DNA from: Emticicia sp965283955
Lineage (GTDB): Bacteria; Bacteroidota; Bacteroidia; Cytophagales; Spirosomataceae
Assembly: GCA_965283955.1 (NCBI GenBank)
Contig: CBDIQW010000001.1
Coordinates: forward strand, 5,022,001 to 5,086,000
DNA length: 64,000 nucleotides
Direction of reading: 5' to 3'
Positions 7,718 to 19,148 of this stretch are shown here, piece by piece (positions within the stretch are counted from its first letter, which is position 1; every line of letters starts with the position of its first letter). The position numbers were made by a program, and so were the translations under genes. Below the pieces are notes generated by a model. The model made no database searches, had not been told where the DNA came from, and saw only the letters and a list, made by a program, of their open reading frames with translations.

Positions 7718-10700
7718 TTATCTTACTGTTATTTTTTGATATGTTTTCTTATCTCTTGTTGTTAACTGTAAATAATAGTCACCTTTTTTAAGGGTAGAGG
7801 TTTCAATCTCAACATTATAAACACCAGCTTTATAAATTACTTTATCTATTATCCTTAGTTTTTCGCCAGCGAAATCATTTAGGAGAATGAGTGTAACCTC
7901 TTCATCTTTATCTAATTTGAACTCAAAAAAAACTTTCTTATCATTGACGGCAGCAAAAACATTAGGTTCAAATTTGATGTCTAACGATGGTTCGGTAACT
8001 GAAGCTATAAAACCACCATCGTTGGAAGCCATTAGAAGATTGTTAGAGTTTTGCTTATTACTTTCAATAATTGGAATACTAAAAGCAGCAGAGGATGGAG
8101 GACATCCCTCAATATTTGCGGTAAAGATACTACCAGCTTTCACCTGAAAACCAGGTTTCATTGTTACAGATTTAGCTGCTTTCATTGTAACATTACTTGG
8201 TGTTTCAACCGTACCTGTTGTTTCCAATAATGATTTATGGTAAGTTCCTGCTGAAATAGCAGTGTTTCCAACATTATTATTATTCAAGACAAACACGTTT
8301 CCACCATTCAAACAATCATCGGCATCATCATTGAGAATAGTAGCAGTCATGGTATAGCTTGCACTAATGCCATAATCTCCGCCTTCGTTGACTGTAACAA
8401 TGATGGTTTCATCGCTTTCAAAAATACTGTCTCCAATAGGGTCAATTGATAGTTTAGCTGTTTTTTGACCTTGTAAAATAGTGATTGTTCCATCTGTTCC
8501 ATTGAATTGATTTGTAAGTATTTTTCTACCATTAGTTAAGTTACTCGGAGAAAAAGAAATCGAGTAATCTACTCCATATCTTGCACTACCTGAAATCGCA
8601 TAATTTATCACATAATTATTAGGTGCATTTGCAGGTAGGTTAAAGTAGAAGTCCAAAGTACCCGAGGCGTTTTCAAGCATCGAAATGGAGGTATTAGGAC
8701 TATTAAATGTAGGGTTTTTATCGGATAATGGAGTATCTAAGAAAGTAGGAGCAGATATATTTGATGAATTTATAGATACAGCTTTATTGCCCGTAGCAGG
8801 CACGGAAGTTCCAAGTATAAATTTCCAAGTATCAGATGAACTCTTTACGTTTCCAGCTAAATCACGTATGTTTAGGAGTGTAACTTTCATACTATCGCCT
8901 GTTATACCCATAGTACTGAGGGGCATAATCATTATTTTGTTTTCAAAACAACCAAATTGGGCAGAAACAACGGCATTAGTTTTTGCATTTCTTAGAATTA
9001 AATTGGTATTATTCATATTAGCACAGCCCAGTACCTCATTATATGTTGCCGAAATTTGATCACCGATTACATAATTATCATCGGCTGGTTCGGGGCTTCC
9101 AAACAAAATCGGAGCAACTCGGTCAATCACACCCGTTACTACTGGGGTATAGACTACGTTAGTACCACACAGCAGTTTTAATCTAAAGTTGTATTTACCA
9201 TCTGTCAGTGTAGATATATTCCAATCAACTTGCGTACCTGCTGCCGCATCAGTTGATAGCTGAGCGGCGGTTCGGGTAAACCCTGTAAACCAACTACTCG
9301 AACCAACGTTTGAATATTCCAGAGAGACATTAGTCAGATTAGCCACAACGTAATTCTTTATTATAATCGGAACTATAGAAGTGTTTATTTTAAAATCATT
9401 TACAGGTGAGAACAATGTTATACTACTACATGGATTACCGAAAAAGGCATTCAAATCTACTGATTTACTTATATCACCGCCACAATTATCCGAAAGCTTA
9501 AATTTAAGGCCTGGGTAAGAAAATATATTAGATGCTCCTCTTTTTACTTTTACAATCACATTCACACTTCCTCCATAGGCAATGGTGTAGTTTGTAATAC
9601 CAACTACGGGGCTTCCGCCAATGGTAACTACTGCTCCATTGGGGTTGCTTGACTGGTCAAAACTTAAACTGTAGGTCCGGGCTTCTCCACTCTGACTAAT
9701 ATTAGATAGTTGGAGTACAAATTCGGCTTCGCCAGCAGGGTCAGTCACCGTTTGAGTTGGAGCAGCACATACCAGTTGCATATCGTCACGTGGCTGTGTT
9801 CCTTCTTCGTTAGGACAGCTCGACGTACCTGCTACTAATTCAAACACTGGAGTGGAGTAAACTGGGTCTTTCTTAATATCAATCGAAAAGAAATCACCAG
9901 AGTCTTTATCATCAAGGACATAACCAGTTGTTGTGCTACCACTTAGGGTAGTAGTAGTACTTTCTCCTGATTCCATTTTAAGGTTTGTAATCGACCCCCC
10001 TGCTGCACCACTACCAGCGATTTCAAATCCCAACTCTAAGGCTATCTCAGTGTTTATTTCCATACCAAATTCTACTGTGTTTGAAAGTGTTGCAGTTGCA
10101 GTCGTAGTAGAGGTTATAGGCCCCACTGCCCCATCAAATGACCTATTTTTTTCAAATGTTGCCGTTTTTTTGTTACGTATGTTATTACTAATCACCTGTT
10201 CCCATACAGAGATTTGATTGGCAAATCTTGCTTTTTGGGCAGTAGTATTACTTGGATTATCTCTAAATGCCCTCAAAGTGGGTAGAATTGAATTTACAAT
10301 ATGACTTTCAGAATATACATAGTCCGTAGCAAAACCATCAGGAGCAATGATGAGATCAATTGTTTTTGCTAAATTACAAGGAGGTATGTAGGAAATTACA
10401 TTTACTTTTGAATATAGTAAGTTAATTGCTGAACCAATGAAAACATCTCCTTGAGCTCCAGTAACCTCTGTGTTATCAGCAGTCGAAAACTGTTCGGTTG
10501 TACTGACTGAAACTATTGTTTCAGTTGTGGTAACATTTCTACCACTAACCGTAACACCACCACCAATAGTACCCCATGCTTCATTTTCTATTTCTACACC
10601 TATACCAGTTGACGTTTTAGCTCCTACCTTTAAAGTGAGCCATAAATTTTCGCTACCACCTTTTGCTTTAAAGAACCTAAATGCGTTCTCTGTTGTAGTA

Positions 10701-13700
10701 TTTGTTTCCCAAAAACTATAACTTTGGTCGCCTGGTGGGTCGTGTAATACTTTTATTGGAACCTCAGGGGATACTGTGGTAAATGTTCCGATATCAGCTT
10801 TTAGACCCGTAACCACTACATTTTTATTGATAGCTGTGGCTGCTCTTTTGAACTTATCTGTATACCGTAAATTGAATGTCTTGAAGTAAGGACAGACGAT
10901 ATTTGGTGTTCCACCAAATATTTTTGTAGTGATAATGCCAGTGGGATTCGGAAAAGAAATGTCTTCACTGGTATCATCCTTCTGTATATTGGAAGAAAGG
11001 TAAACTATACTATCTTTGGCTGGGCATGTCTTAGCTGGACTCTGCCAAACTTTAATTGTATAAGCCACACTATCGTTTTGGGCTACGACAGAAAATGCAG
11101 GAGTTGAACCCAGACCCGAGCAAAGGTTCGTAGAAGGAGTACAAACAGTAGCAAGACCTACTACCTCTAATACTGGAGCTCTTGGATAAACTAAATTGAG
11201 CACTCTATTAGTAGTATCAATATCTCGAATCAGTGAATCTTGATTCAAAACCTGATTATTTAGAAAATCTGTAATCGTTAAGTTTTCAAGATCGTTGCCC
11301 GTTCCCCCTTTAACAAAACTTACAACACTTGCTCGATATTTACCTGCTGGAAGTCTGATGGAATAAAAGCCAGTAACTGCATTAGTAGTGATTTCTTTTA
11401 TTAAACAACCAGTTACTGGATTGCCATTAATTGGAGGCAAAACTTGAGTAAAACGTAGTGTTGCCCGACCAATAAATTCTTCACAACCAGCCAATACTTT
11501 ACCCGAAATTGTAAATGTGGTGGTATCTTTAAAATTGATATTTTCTATTGATGGGAGTTCACCAACTGCCAAAACTGTGTCGGCAGGTGCAAACTTATGG
11601 TTTTTGTAGCGAGGTTTTATGGTATAATTCCGCTGTTCATCTACAGAAAGCCCATAAGTACCATCAGCTAATGTTTTATTTCCAAGAAAAGCACCATCTA
11701 CTAAAAACTCAACGTCTTTGATAGCACAACTAACAGGTATGTTTGGCACTGCACCAATGCAAGTCGTACATTCTTGGGTTACTTTACCAATAATGCTAAA
11801 TGTCGTTTCATCAACAAAATTTACATTCTCCGCCACAGGGGCTACCTGTGAAATAGTCTTATCTAAAAAAACTTGTTTAAAAACATGGGCAGCTGGTCCA
11901 ATACCTTTTGAAGGTGTAATACGAAAATTAGCAGCAGCTCCCGAACCATTAGCGGTATTCCCATAATATAAACCAACTGGGGAAAAAGTATAAATCCCAT
12001 CAACACCTGTGGTAGTAGTATAGGTAGTATTTAATACGCCACCCGAAGGTGGAGGGTTGCTGGTTCTGACGGCAGTAATGGTAACATTATTTACTCCTGC
12101 CCCTGTTTTACTTACAACTCTTCCTGTTAGTTGACCATTCGGAAAGACAACATTCATCGAAACAACATTGGAAGTTGCCGTTGTGCTTGTGCAGGTGCTT
12201 GTTGTTTTTCTTCTATATTGTGTTGGGACCGTCAATGTTGGTATCGTGAAAGTTTGCCCAGTACCCCTCCAGCATCAACCCAACCTCCTCCATCGTTTTT
12301 CTCCCAAGAAATAGTAAATCCTGGGGTACCACTGCCATTTGCAATTGAAGTAAGCGTTCCAGATACTTGCTCGTGAGGTGTTGGTATTACCAGTGACGTT
12401 GCCGTACCATTGATTCCAATTGTACCACCGTTGGCAGTAGGGTTTAATTTTAAAAAACCTACTGAGGGTGTTTCTGCTCGAACTCCGCAAAAATCTTTAG
12501 CAACTCTTTTAAAAGCAACGGCATCAAAGGTTCCCATACTACCCAGATTTGTAGCTGATGCAGCCGTACCAGCATCTGTGTACAGCGTATATGCCGAATA
12601 ACCACCCGCAGTTGTATAGTTGCTTCGTTCCCAAGTGTAAATAATTGTATTATTTGTTGCTTGGGTTGATGCTGAAACTGAATTTGAAAAGCCAGTCAAA
12701 GTTGCACTTGGACAAAAATTTATAACACTTAAATTAGTTCCAGTATGCACAACTGAACCTGGATTGATGAGCAAATCTGATGTCTGAAGACTAAGTTTAA
12801 AATTACCAAAAGCAGCAGCATCAAAGCCTTCTACAATTACGGCATAATTACCTGAGCATAAATCTAATTGTTTTAATGACTTGTTGCCATCTCCACTGTC
12901 ATCATCCCCACCAACATAACTATTGTAAGAACCATCACTATTTAATTTTACAACGTGCAGATAAGTATCAAAATTTGTTTCGGTAAAAGACGTAGAAAAA
13001 ATAACCCTCTTTGTTGTGCCAGTAATATTAAATTTATAACTAACATCTTGTCCAGATTTAAATAGAGAATTTGTAGATGATGTCCACTCATTGGTATATC
13101 CTAAGGCAGCTTCGGCATCTGCAGGAGCAGCTCGGTTGGCATTGGTATGTGTCAATGTGCCTATCGAAAGCGTTCCAAAATTTAAAGGAGATGCCTTTGT
13201 TCCGTTGGTATATCGCCACATGTGTTGAACAATGTAATTGCCAATCCAAGTCGAGGTACCATTTTGATTGATACCTCGGATACCTTCACTGTTCCAAATA
13301 CCAGGAAGCGAATTTGTTAGCTGTACAGCTCTAAACTCCCATCCTGCATAATCATCACCAGAATCGTAAATATATCTGTCACCTTCATCATCTTCCCAAG
13401 CAAATACCTCATAATACATCGTTCCAGTTCCACCAATTACTGAACCCATTTTACCTGATACCGCTGGACCCCATGCTGTTACCCACGTATCGAATCCATA
13501 AGAGTACTTGGGTGTATTGGCTGCACCAAATGTTGCCGAAAATTGTGAAATAGGTTGACCTGCTACACCATTTACTGCCCTTGAAATGAAGGAAGCCTCG
13601 GCTTGGCTTACTCCGTCGTGTAGATTTGCCCCATCCCACGAGCCTTGCACAAAATTCATTTGCATGTTGTAGGTATTACCATTGGTTACCTGTGCAAAGG

Positions 13701-13761
13701 CCAATCGTCCTACAAACATTGTAATTATAAAAATGAATCTAACAAATAAAGTTGTTTTCAT
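7718..13761 (-). CDS. Giant multidomain secreted protein (~2014 aa, frame broken once)
   Basis: Two frames (12232-13761 and 7718-12235) join at a run of four G (minus strand, 12264-12267); one extra G gives DAGGGTGQTFTIP and a continuous Ig-like strand, so this is one gene. Order along the restored protein: signal peptide 1-23; unassigned region; a PPC-like domain about 230-333; Ig-like repeats to about 535; three carboxypeptidase-regulatory-like beta domains about 545-800; an uncharacterised module from HDPPGD (~1005) to SCPNEEGTQPRD (~1314); a Big_5-like domain (~1565-1665); Calx-beta (~1690-1810); 3-coathanger stack (~1817-1884); and a C-terminal tail resembling a type IX sorting domain (~1927-2014, ending KKTYQKITVR). 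The uncharacterised module recurs in the protein at 59327-61867. The LytTR-only gene at 13807 lies 45 bp upstream. Surface attachment or adhesion is inferred; the core function is unknown. Confidence 0.82.
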
Positions 13762-13806
13762 GGTAATATAATAGTTTTAGAAAACTTTGGTTTTGACTCA
13801 ATGATT

Positions 13807-14122
13807 TTAAAATAATCGGGGATAATTCTCTTTAAGTTTGTTTAGTCTTCGGCGAGAAACAGTCATTGCATTGCCATTGAAAAGCAGGATAGAGCAAGCT
13901 TTTTTCAATCAAAGCTTTTTGAATGAAAGAAACATTGACCAAGTTTGAGCGGTTAATTTTTATAAAATCATCATTGTTTAAAAGTTTCTCAAAAACTTTC
14001 ATATTGTAGGCTGAAAGAATACTTTTTCCATCTTGTAGATAAAAAAGAGTGTAATTGATGGAAGATTCAAGATAGCCGATACTTTCTTGATTCATGTTTT
14101 TTAAAATTTTAGGAGTTTTCAT
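13807..14122 (-). CDS. Stand-alone LytTR DNA-binding regulator (frame broken near the C-terminus)
   Basis: About 105 residues made almost only of a LytTR DNA-binding domain: SINYTLFYLQDGKSILSAY, then a FIKINRSNLVNVSFI segment. As sequenced the frame drifts at four T (minus strand, 13880-13883). Dropping one T restores AFNGNAMTVSRRRLNKLKENYPRLF, the expected C-terminal SRR motif, and moves the stop to 13807. There is no receiver domain, so control by phosphorylation through this protein is not expected. It lies 45 bp upstream of the giant secreted protein on the same strand and is divergent from a two-component pair. The same arrangement recurs at 61956-62288. It probably regulates the giant protein gene; this is inference from linkage. 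Confidence 0.8.
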
Positions 14123-14182
14123 GCTTATAAAGTAAATTAGTTGTTTTTACAAAATTGAAGGAATTAATTTAAAAAATAAATA

Positions 14183-14240
14183 ACCCGAAAAGGTGAAATA
14201 TCGGCTGATTATAAGCAAATTATCACCCGATAGGGTGATA
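14183..14240. promoter_or_regulatory. Two operator-like repeats between divergent LytTR and response-regulator genes
   Basis: ACCCGAAAAGGTGAAA at 14183-14198 and ACCCGATAGGGTGATA at 14225-14240 match at 13 of 16 positions. Their starts are 42 bp apart, about four helical turns. The second copy also forms a perfect inverted repeat with TATCACCC (14221-14228), a 4-base centre and GGGTGATA (14233-14240). The location, 60 bp from the LytTR start and 40 bp from the response-regulator start, suits paired binding of a regulator to both promoters. Which protein binds is not shown by the sequence. Confidence 0.5.
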
Positions 14241-14279
14241 GGGATTTTGTTATAAAAAAAATATTTTTGTAGAAAATTT

Positions 14280-14927
14280 ATGATTATGAATAAGACAAGA
14301 ATCAGCATCATAGAAGACAATAGAATTATCAGAGATAATGTATCGAAGTTTATTGCTTTTCATGAAGAGTTTGAATTAGTGATAGTTGAAGGTTCGGTGG
14401 AGGCATTTTTGCAAGAAAAAAACTTTAATCCCAGCAAGCAAACCGATATTTTATTGCTCGACATTGGCTTACCTGGAATGTCGGGTTTAGATGCTTTGCC
14501 CATTTTGCTTGATTTGATGCCCGAAATCAATATAATAATTTTAAGTACCTACGAAGAAGAAGATGTCATATTGAAGGCTTTATGTTCGGGAGCTTGCTCT
14601 TACATATCAAAAAAAGCAGGCCTTTCCGAAATTGTGGATGCCATTCGTATTGTTGTCAACGGTGGCTCGTATATGTCGCCAAGTATTGCCAGAGAAATCA
14701 TCAATCATCTCATGGGTGGGCGAGTGAGTAAAGCCACGATATTATCTGACCGCCAAAAAGAAATTTTAGAAAAATTGGTTGATGGGAAAAGCTATCAAAT
14801 TATCTCCGAAGAGTTGTTTATTTCGGTCGAAACCGTACGTTCGCACATCAAAAAGATGTATAAAATCTTGCAAGTCAATAATAAGACCGAAGCAATAAAT
14901 AAATATATGAAAGGTCAAATTGGGTGA
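14280..14927 (+). CDS. NarL/FixJ-type response regulator
   Basis: 215 residues. The receiver domain spans about 5-125 with acidic residues E12/D13, phospho-acceptor D61 (LLLDIGLPGMSG), a conserved Ser/Thr in LSTYEEED and Lys in SYISKKAG. A LuxR-type helix-turn-helix lies at about 150-208 (LSDRQKEILEKLVDG, EELFISVETVRSHIKKMYKIL). The last 8 bases overlap the histidine kinase gene, so the two are probably translationally coupled and form a cognate pair. It is divergent from the stand-alone LytTR and giant secreted protein, across a 157-bp region with paired operator-like repeats. Control of that locus or of itself is plausible but unproven. Confidence 0.95.
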   Translation: MIMNKTRISIIEDNRIIRDNVSKFIAFHEEFELVIVEGSVEAFLQEKNFNPSKQTDILLLDIGLPGMSGLDALPILLDLMPEINIIILSTYEEEDVILKALCSGACSYISKKAGLSEIVDAIRIVVNGGSYMSPSIAREIINHLMGGRVSKATILSDRQKEILEKLVDGKSYQIISEELFISVETVRSHIKKMYKILQVNNKTEAINKYMKGQIG

Positions 14928-17900
14928 TTTTTTAATATCTTTGCTTAAAACAGCCCCATTCTTGAAAAAAAATATACAATTCAGGCTATTAAATTTTGGC
15001 ATTGTCATTTTTGCCCTAATTCTTTGTTGGTCTTGTAAAAGTAGTTCCGAAAAAAAACAATCGGCTTTAGTATTTCCCCAAATTCCTATTCAAAGTACCT
15101 CTTCTTCCACTGAAAAACTTTATTTCAATCAGTTTTCTACAAAAAATGGCTTGCCTTCTACCCAAGTTTGGAATGTTTACCAAGACCGTTTTGGCTATAT
15201 TTGGGCAGCTACCAACGAGGGCGTGGCTCGCTTTGACGGCTACCATTTTTATCCTTATTATGATGATGCCCAAAAAAATATTCACTTAAAAATGGCCAGT
15301 CGTTTTTTTGAAGACAGCGACGGCACGCTCTGGGTGCTAAATGGTAGTGGGTTTTTGAATAGATTTGATAGAAATTCCGACAAATTTATTCACATCAAAA
15401 CTCCCTTTGAAAATGGCTGGTCGGAGCAAAGCACGCATACGATTATCGAAGATTCGCTGAAAAATTTTTGGATTGGTGCATATGGCGGCTTACAGTATTT
15501 CGACCGAAAAAAAGACACCATTATTACGTACCCGATTACAAGAATACGAGATACGACGTGGCTCCACGAAGAAAAACTAAGGTTTGGTGCAATGCACCTC
15601 GACAAGCGAGGAAATATCTGGATTGGTACTCGGAAATTCGGGTTTGTAAAATTCAACATTGCCTCAAAAACTTACCATACCTACCGATATGACAAAGAAT
15701 ATTATTTCAAAATTTTATCAGATTGGATTACCGACATCATTCCACTACCTGATGGAACGTTGTTACTTTCAGAGTGGGATGTCGGCATCATTCATTGGAA
15801 CCCTGTCACAGAAAAAATAATCAAAACTATCAAAATCAACGAGATTTTGAAACAAAATCAAGCAATTAATATCCGAGACATGTTTCTCGAAGATAAAAAT
15901 ACGCTGTGCTTAGGCACCGATAATGATGGCTTGATTATGTTTGATTTGAGCCATAATAAAGTAATTGCTCAATATAAGAAAGATGTAAACGTAGAAAAAG
16001 GAATCTCTGGAAATACTGTCAGACACATTAGCAAAGACCGTCAAGGTACGTTTTGGGTTAGTTCGGGAACACTTGAAAATGCTTCACCCAAATTTTATCA
16101 CTTCACAGATTTTTTTGCTTCATCAACACCCAACAGCCTCAGAAACGATAATATTTATAGTTTGGCAAATGCTCCCAATAAAAAATTACTGGTTTCGACT
16201 GCAAATGGTCTGAGTTTGTATGACGATAGTACTCAGACATTCGATAATTCGATAGATTTTGGTACAAAAAACTTGCAGACCTATGGAGTTTTAGGTGCCC
16301 AAGATGGTTCATATTGGTTGAGTTTTAAAGATAAAATCGTTCATTTTGAGGCAAAAACACGCAAAATCCTCAAAGAATATGATGCAAAGCTACCTGTTGA
16401 TAGCAGTAAGGCTAATTTTCTGAAAAGAGCATGCCGAATGATGCAAGACAGTAGAGGGGTGGTCTGGACAATCAACCATTGGGGTAGGCTAAACAAGATT
16501 GATGAAAAGAAAAATGAGGTCGTTCAGATAACAGAATTATCGCAGGATGAAAGTAAACAAAAGTTTGTCAATTCGCTCGGCATGATAGACGACCCCAGCC
16601 ATCAACGAATCATCGTTTGTACCGATTATGGCTTGGCTACGGTTGGTTATTCTACTAATATAATATCGTATAAAAAATTAATAATCAATGATTTAGATTT
16701 ATCAAAGGAAAATATTTCGTACATATACAAAGGAAAGTCTGGCAATGCTTGGCTCATTGTTGCAGGAAAACCATATAGTTTAAATCTTGAAAATTTTACT
16801 TTGGAAGAATTAAAAATAGCCACAAAATACAATGTTGATAGCTTCAAATGGATTGTAGAATCTCCGAAAGGAACACTTTGGTTGAGTTGTTTTCGAGGTA
16901 TTGTAAAGTATAATATTGCAGAAAAAAGTTCGTCGATTTACTATTCACAAAATGTAGCCGATTATACTTTTGATTCGCCGAGTTCTCGTTGCTGAACTCA
17001 ACGATAAGATTTTTTTTGGTGGCTTTAAAGGTTTAACTATCATTGAGCCATCCAAAGTCAAAGAAAATAGTACTGAACCTCAAATTCTTATCGAATCAGC
17101 TAATTTTACAACGAGTAAAAATAAGCGAAAGATTGATACTACGCAGTTACTTTATGATGTTGAAAATCTCGAATTAGACTATTTTCAAAATAAAATTACA
17201 TTGAAATATGCAGGCTTGCATTTCGATAATGCCGACCAAACTAAATATGCTTATAAATTAGATGGCTACGATACTTATTGGATAGAAGCTCACGACGAAC
17301 AAGAGGCAATTTATACCAATTTATCGCCTAAAAAGTATGTTTTTCAAGTAAAATCAGCTAATGGTAATGGTGAATGGAACAAAGTAAGTGCTAAGTTGAA
17401 CATCGAAATTAATCCTCCGATATGGCAAACATGGGGGGCATATTTACTATATTTAGCGATAATTTCTACCATTATTTACTACTACATTCGATTTAAGGTA
17501 CAAAGTCGTTTACAGAAAATCAGAGATTTAGAAGCAGTGAGGGTGCGAATTTCGAGCAATTTGCACGATGATGTCGGCACGATTTTATCAGGGCTTGCCA
17601 TGCAATCGCAGATGATGGCACTAACTACCAAAGGCACCGAAAAAGAGTCTTTACTCCAACTCAGCGATATGAGCCACGAAGCCATGGAACGCATGCGAGA
17701 CACTGTTTGGGCGATAGATTCAAGAAAAGATAAGTACGAAAACTTGATTGATAAAATGAGGGCATTTGCCGAAAAGAACCTCAATCTAAAAAACATAAAG
17801 CATACTTTCAAAATAGAAGCAGAAGATACCAAGAAATTTATCGACCCCGAAAAACGACAAAATATTTATCTGATTTTCAAGGAAACAATCACAAATATTT

Positions 17901-18121
17901 GTAAACATTCTGACGCAAATAATGTCAATGTTTTGTTTAAACAAGAAAAGAACTCATTGTATTTATTAATTCACGATGATGGTTCTCAGAAGGAAACAAC
18001 CAATACTGATGGCTTGGGATTGAACAATATGAAAATGCGAGCCAAAAATATTGGAGCAGTTTTAAATGTTTTTTATGAGGATGGCTTTACTGTTGAGTTA
18101 GCTATAAATTCAATACTTTAA
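14920..18121 (+). CDS. Two-component propeller sensor histidine kinase (frame broken once)
   Basis: About 1067 residues restored from frames 14920-16995 and 16970-18121; the break is one extra base near 16987 (SPSS then VAELNDKIFFGG). An N-terminal membrane segment (FGIVIFALILCWSC) precedes a sensor made of Reg_prop blades (NVYQDRFGYIWAATNEGVARFDG; LDKRGNIWIGTRKFG; and more). A Y_Y_Y domain follows (YAYKLDGYDTYWIEA), then a membrane helix (GAYLLYLAIISTIIYYYI). The cytoplasmic kinase has a HisKA_3 motif with phospho-His in NLHDDVGT (codon at 17564), an N-box (KETITNICKHSDANN) and a G-box (DGLGLNNMKMRAKNIG). It pairs with the NarL regulator that it overlaps. Such sensors often detect oligosaccharides or other periplasmic ligands; the ligand here is unknown. 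It converges with AraC, 32 bp away. Confidence 0.9.
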
Positions 18122-18153
18122 GCGAAATTTGACAAATAATATCTGTGTTTTTG

Positions 18154-19032
18154 TCATTTTCTATCTTGCAACCTAAATTCATTGGGCGACATACCAACAT
18201 ATTTTTTAAACAATTTTGCAAAATAATTAGGGTATTCAAACTTTAACAAAAATGCTATCTCTGAAATCGAATACGAAGTATGTAGTAGGTATTTCTGAGC
18301 TTCGTTGATAAGGTTTTGATGCACTAATTCGATGGCTGATTTTCCTGCCACTGCCTTACAAATCCGATTCAAATGCACAGGTGTAATGTTGAGTTCATCG
18401 GCAAACTCGGGAATACTTTTGGGGTATTCAGAATGCTTAATGTTGTGCTGAAATTTACGGAAATGTATCATCATCAACGAATCTCCCTTCTGTGCCTCTA
18501 CTTGTTTGTTGAGCCGATGCAAATGAACAAAAAACTGCGTAAGATATGACCGCAACATCATGAAACGTTCGGGCTTTTCTCTAAATAATTCAGATTCGAT
18601 GTTGACCAAAATTTGCAGAAGCCGTTCAAATGATATTTCTTCTTCAAAACTACTCAAAATTCTGATGTCTTCATAAGTCTGCCAAATTGGATTCGATGTT
18701 TTAAAAATATCCTCCACTATGCTTTCTGAGAGTGTCAAAATATACCCTTCAATATCAGGCATATAAACCAAACCATGCAGTTTTGTAGGAGGTATTAGCA
18801 TAACACATGGAGCATGAAGTTCTTGCTCTTTCATAGCTTCTTGAAATAAAAGTGAGCCTTTTTGTACGATAAATACTTGAAAAAGCTGAGTATGTATGTG
18901 CGGTTTGATGCTCCAATTGAATGTTTGGCTACGAGTTGCTATCAATTCCAAGAATATGTATTCTGAAGAATATCGCCCGTAATCATCGCCATAAAGCCCA
19001 TCAAAGTTAAGGATATTCTTTTCTTGCTTCAT
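18154..19032 (-). CDS. AraC-family transcriptional regulator (PobR-like)
   Basis: 292 residues. The N-terminal half looks like a cupin sensing domain (KPHIHTQLFQVFIVQKGSLLF, then PPTKLHGLVY). The C-terminal AraC domain (about 190-290) has two helix-turn-helix motifs: SIPEFADELNITPVHLNRICKAV, then SISEIAFLLKFEYPNYFAKLFKKYVGMSPNEFR. This layout resembles PobR, which activates 4-hydroxybenzoate metabolism. It is divergent from the tannase-led operon across 116 bp and is the natural candidate activator of that operon, with gallate or a related acid as effector. Family certain; target and effector inferred. Confidence 0.9.
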   Translation of the reverse strand: MKQEKNILNFDGLYGDDYGRYSSEYIFLELIATRSQTFNWSIKPHIHTQLFQVFIVQKGSLLFQEAMKEQELHAPCVMLIPPTKLHGLVYMPDIEGYILTLSESIVEDIFKTSNPIWQTYEDIRILSSFEEEISFERLLQILVNIESELFREKPERFMMLRSYLTQFFVHLHRLNKQVEAQKGDSLMMIHFRKFQHNIKHSEYPKSIPEFADELNITPVHLNRICKAVAGKSAIELVHQNLINEAQKYLLHTSYSISEIAFLLKFEYPNYFAKLFKKYVGMSPNEFRLQDRK

Positions 19033-19148
19033 AGAGTTAATGTTTGATTTTTATCCATAAAAGTAAAAATAGTTTCCTATTAAAATCAACAAAATCCAAG
19101 AAATTTGCATCAGAGTTTATAACGCATTTTAGACCTATTTGATTAAAT

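Noticed and set aside
8000..12200. Antisense frames with apparent hydrophobic proteins inside the giant gene
   Set aside because: They are fragments of 60-125 codons on the opposite strand of a clearly coding, domain-bearing gene and show no family features.
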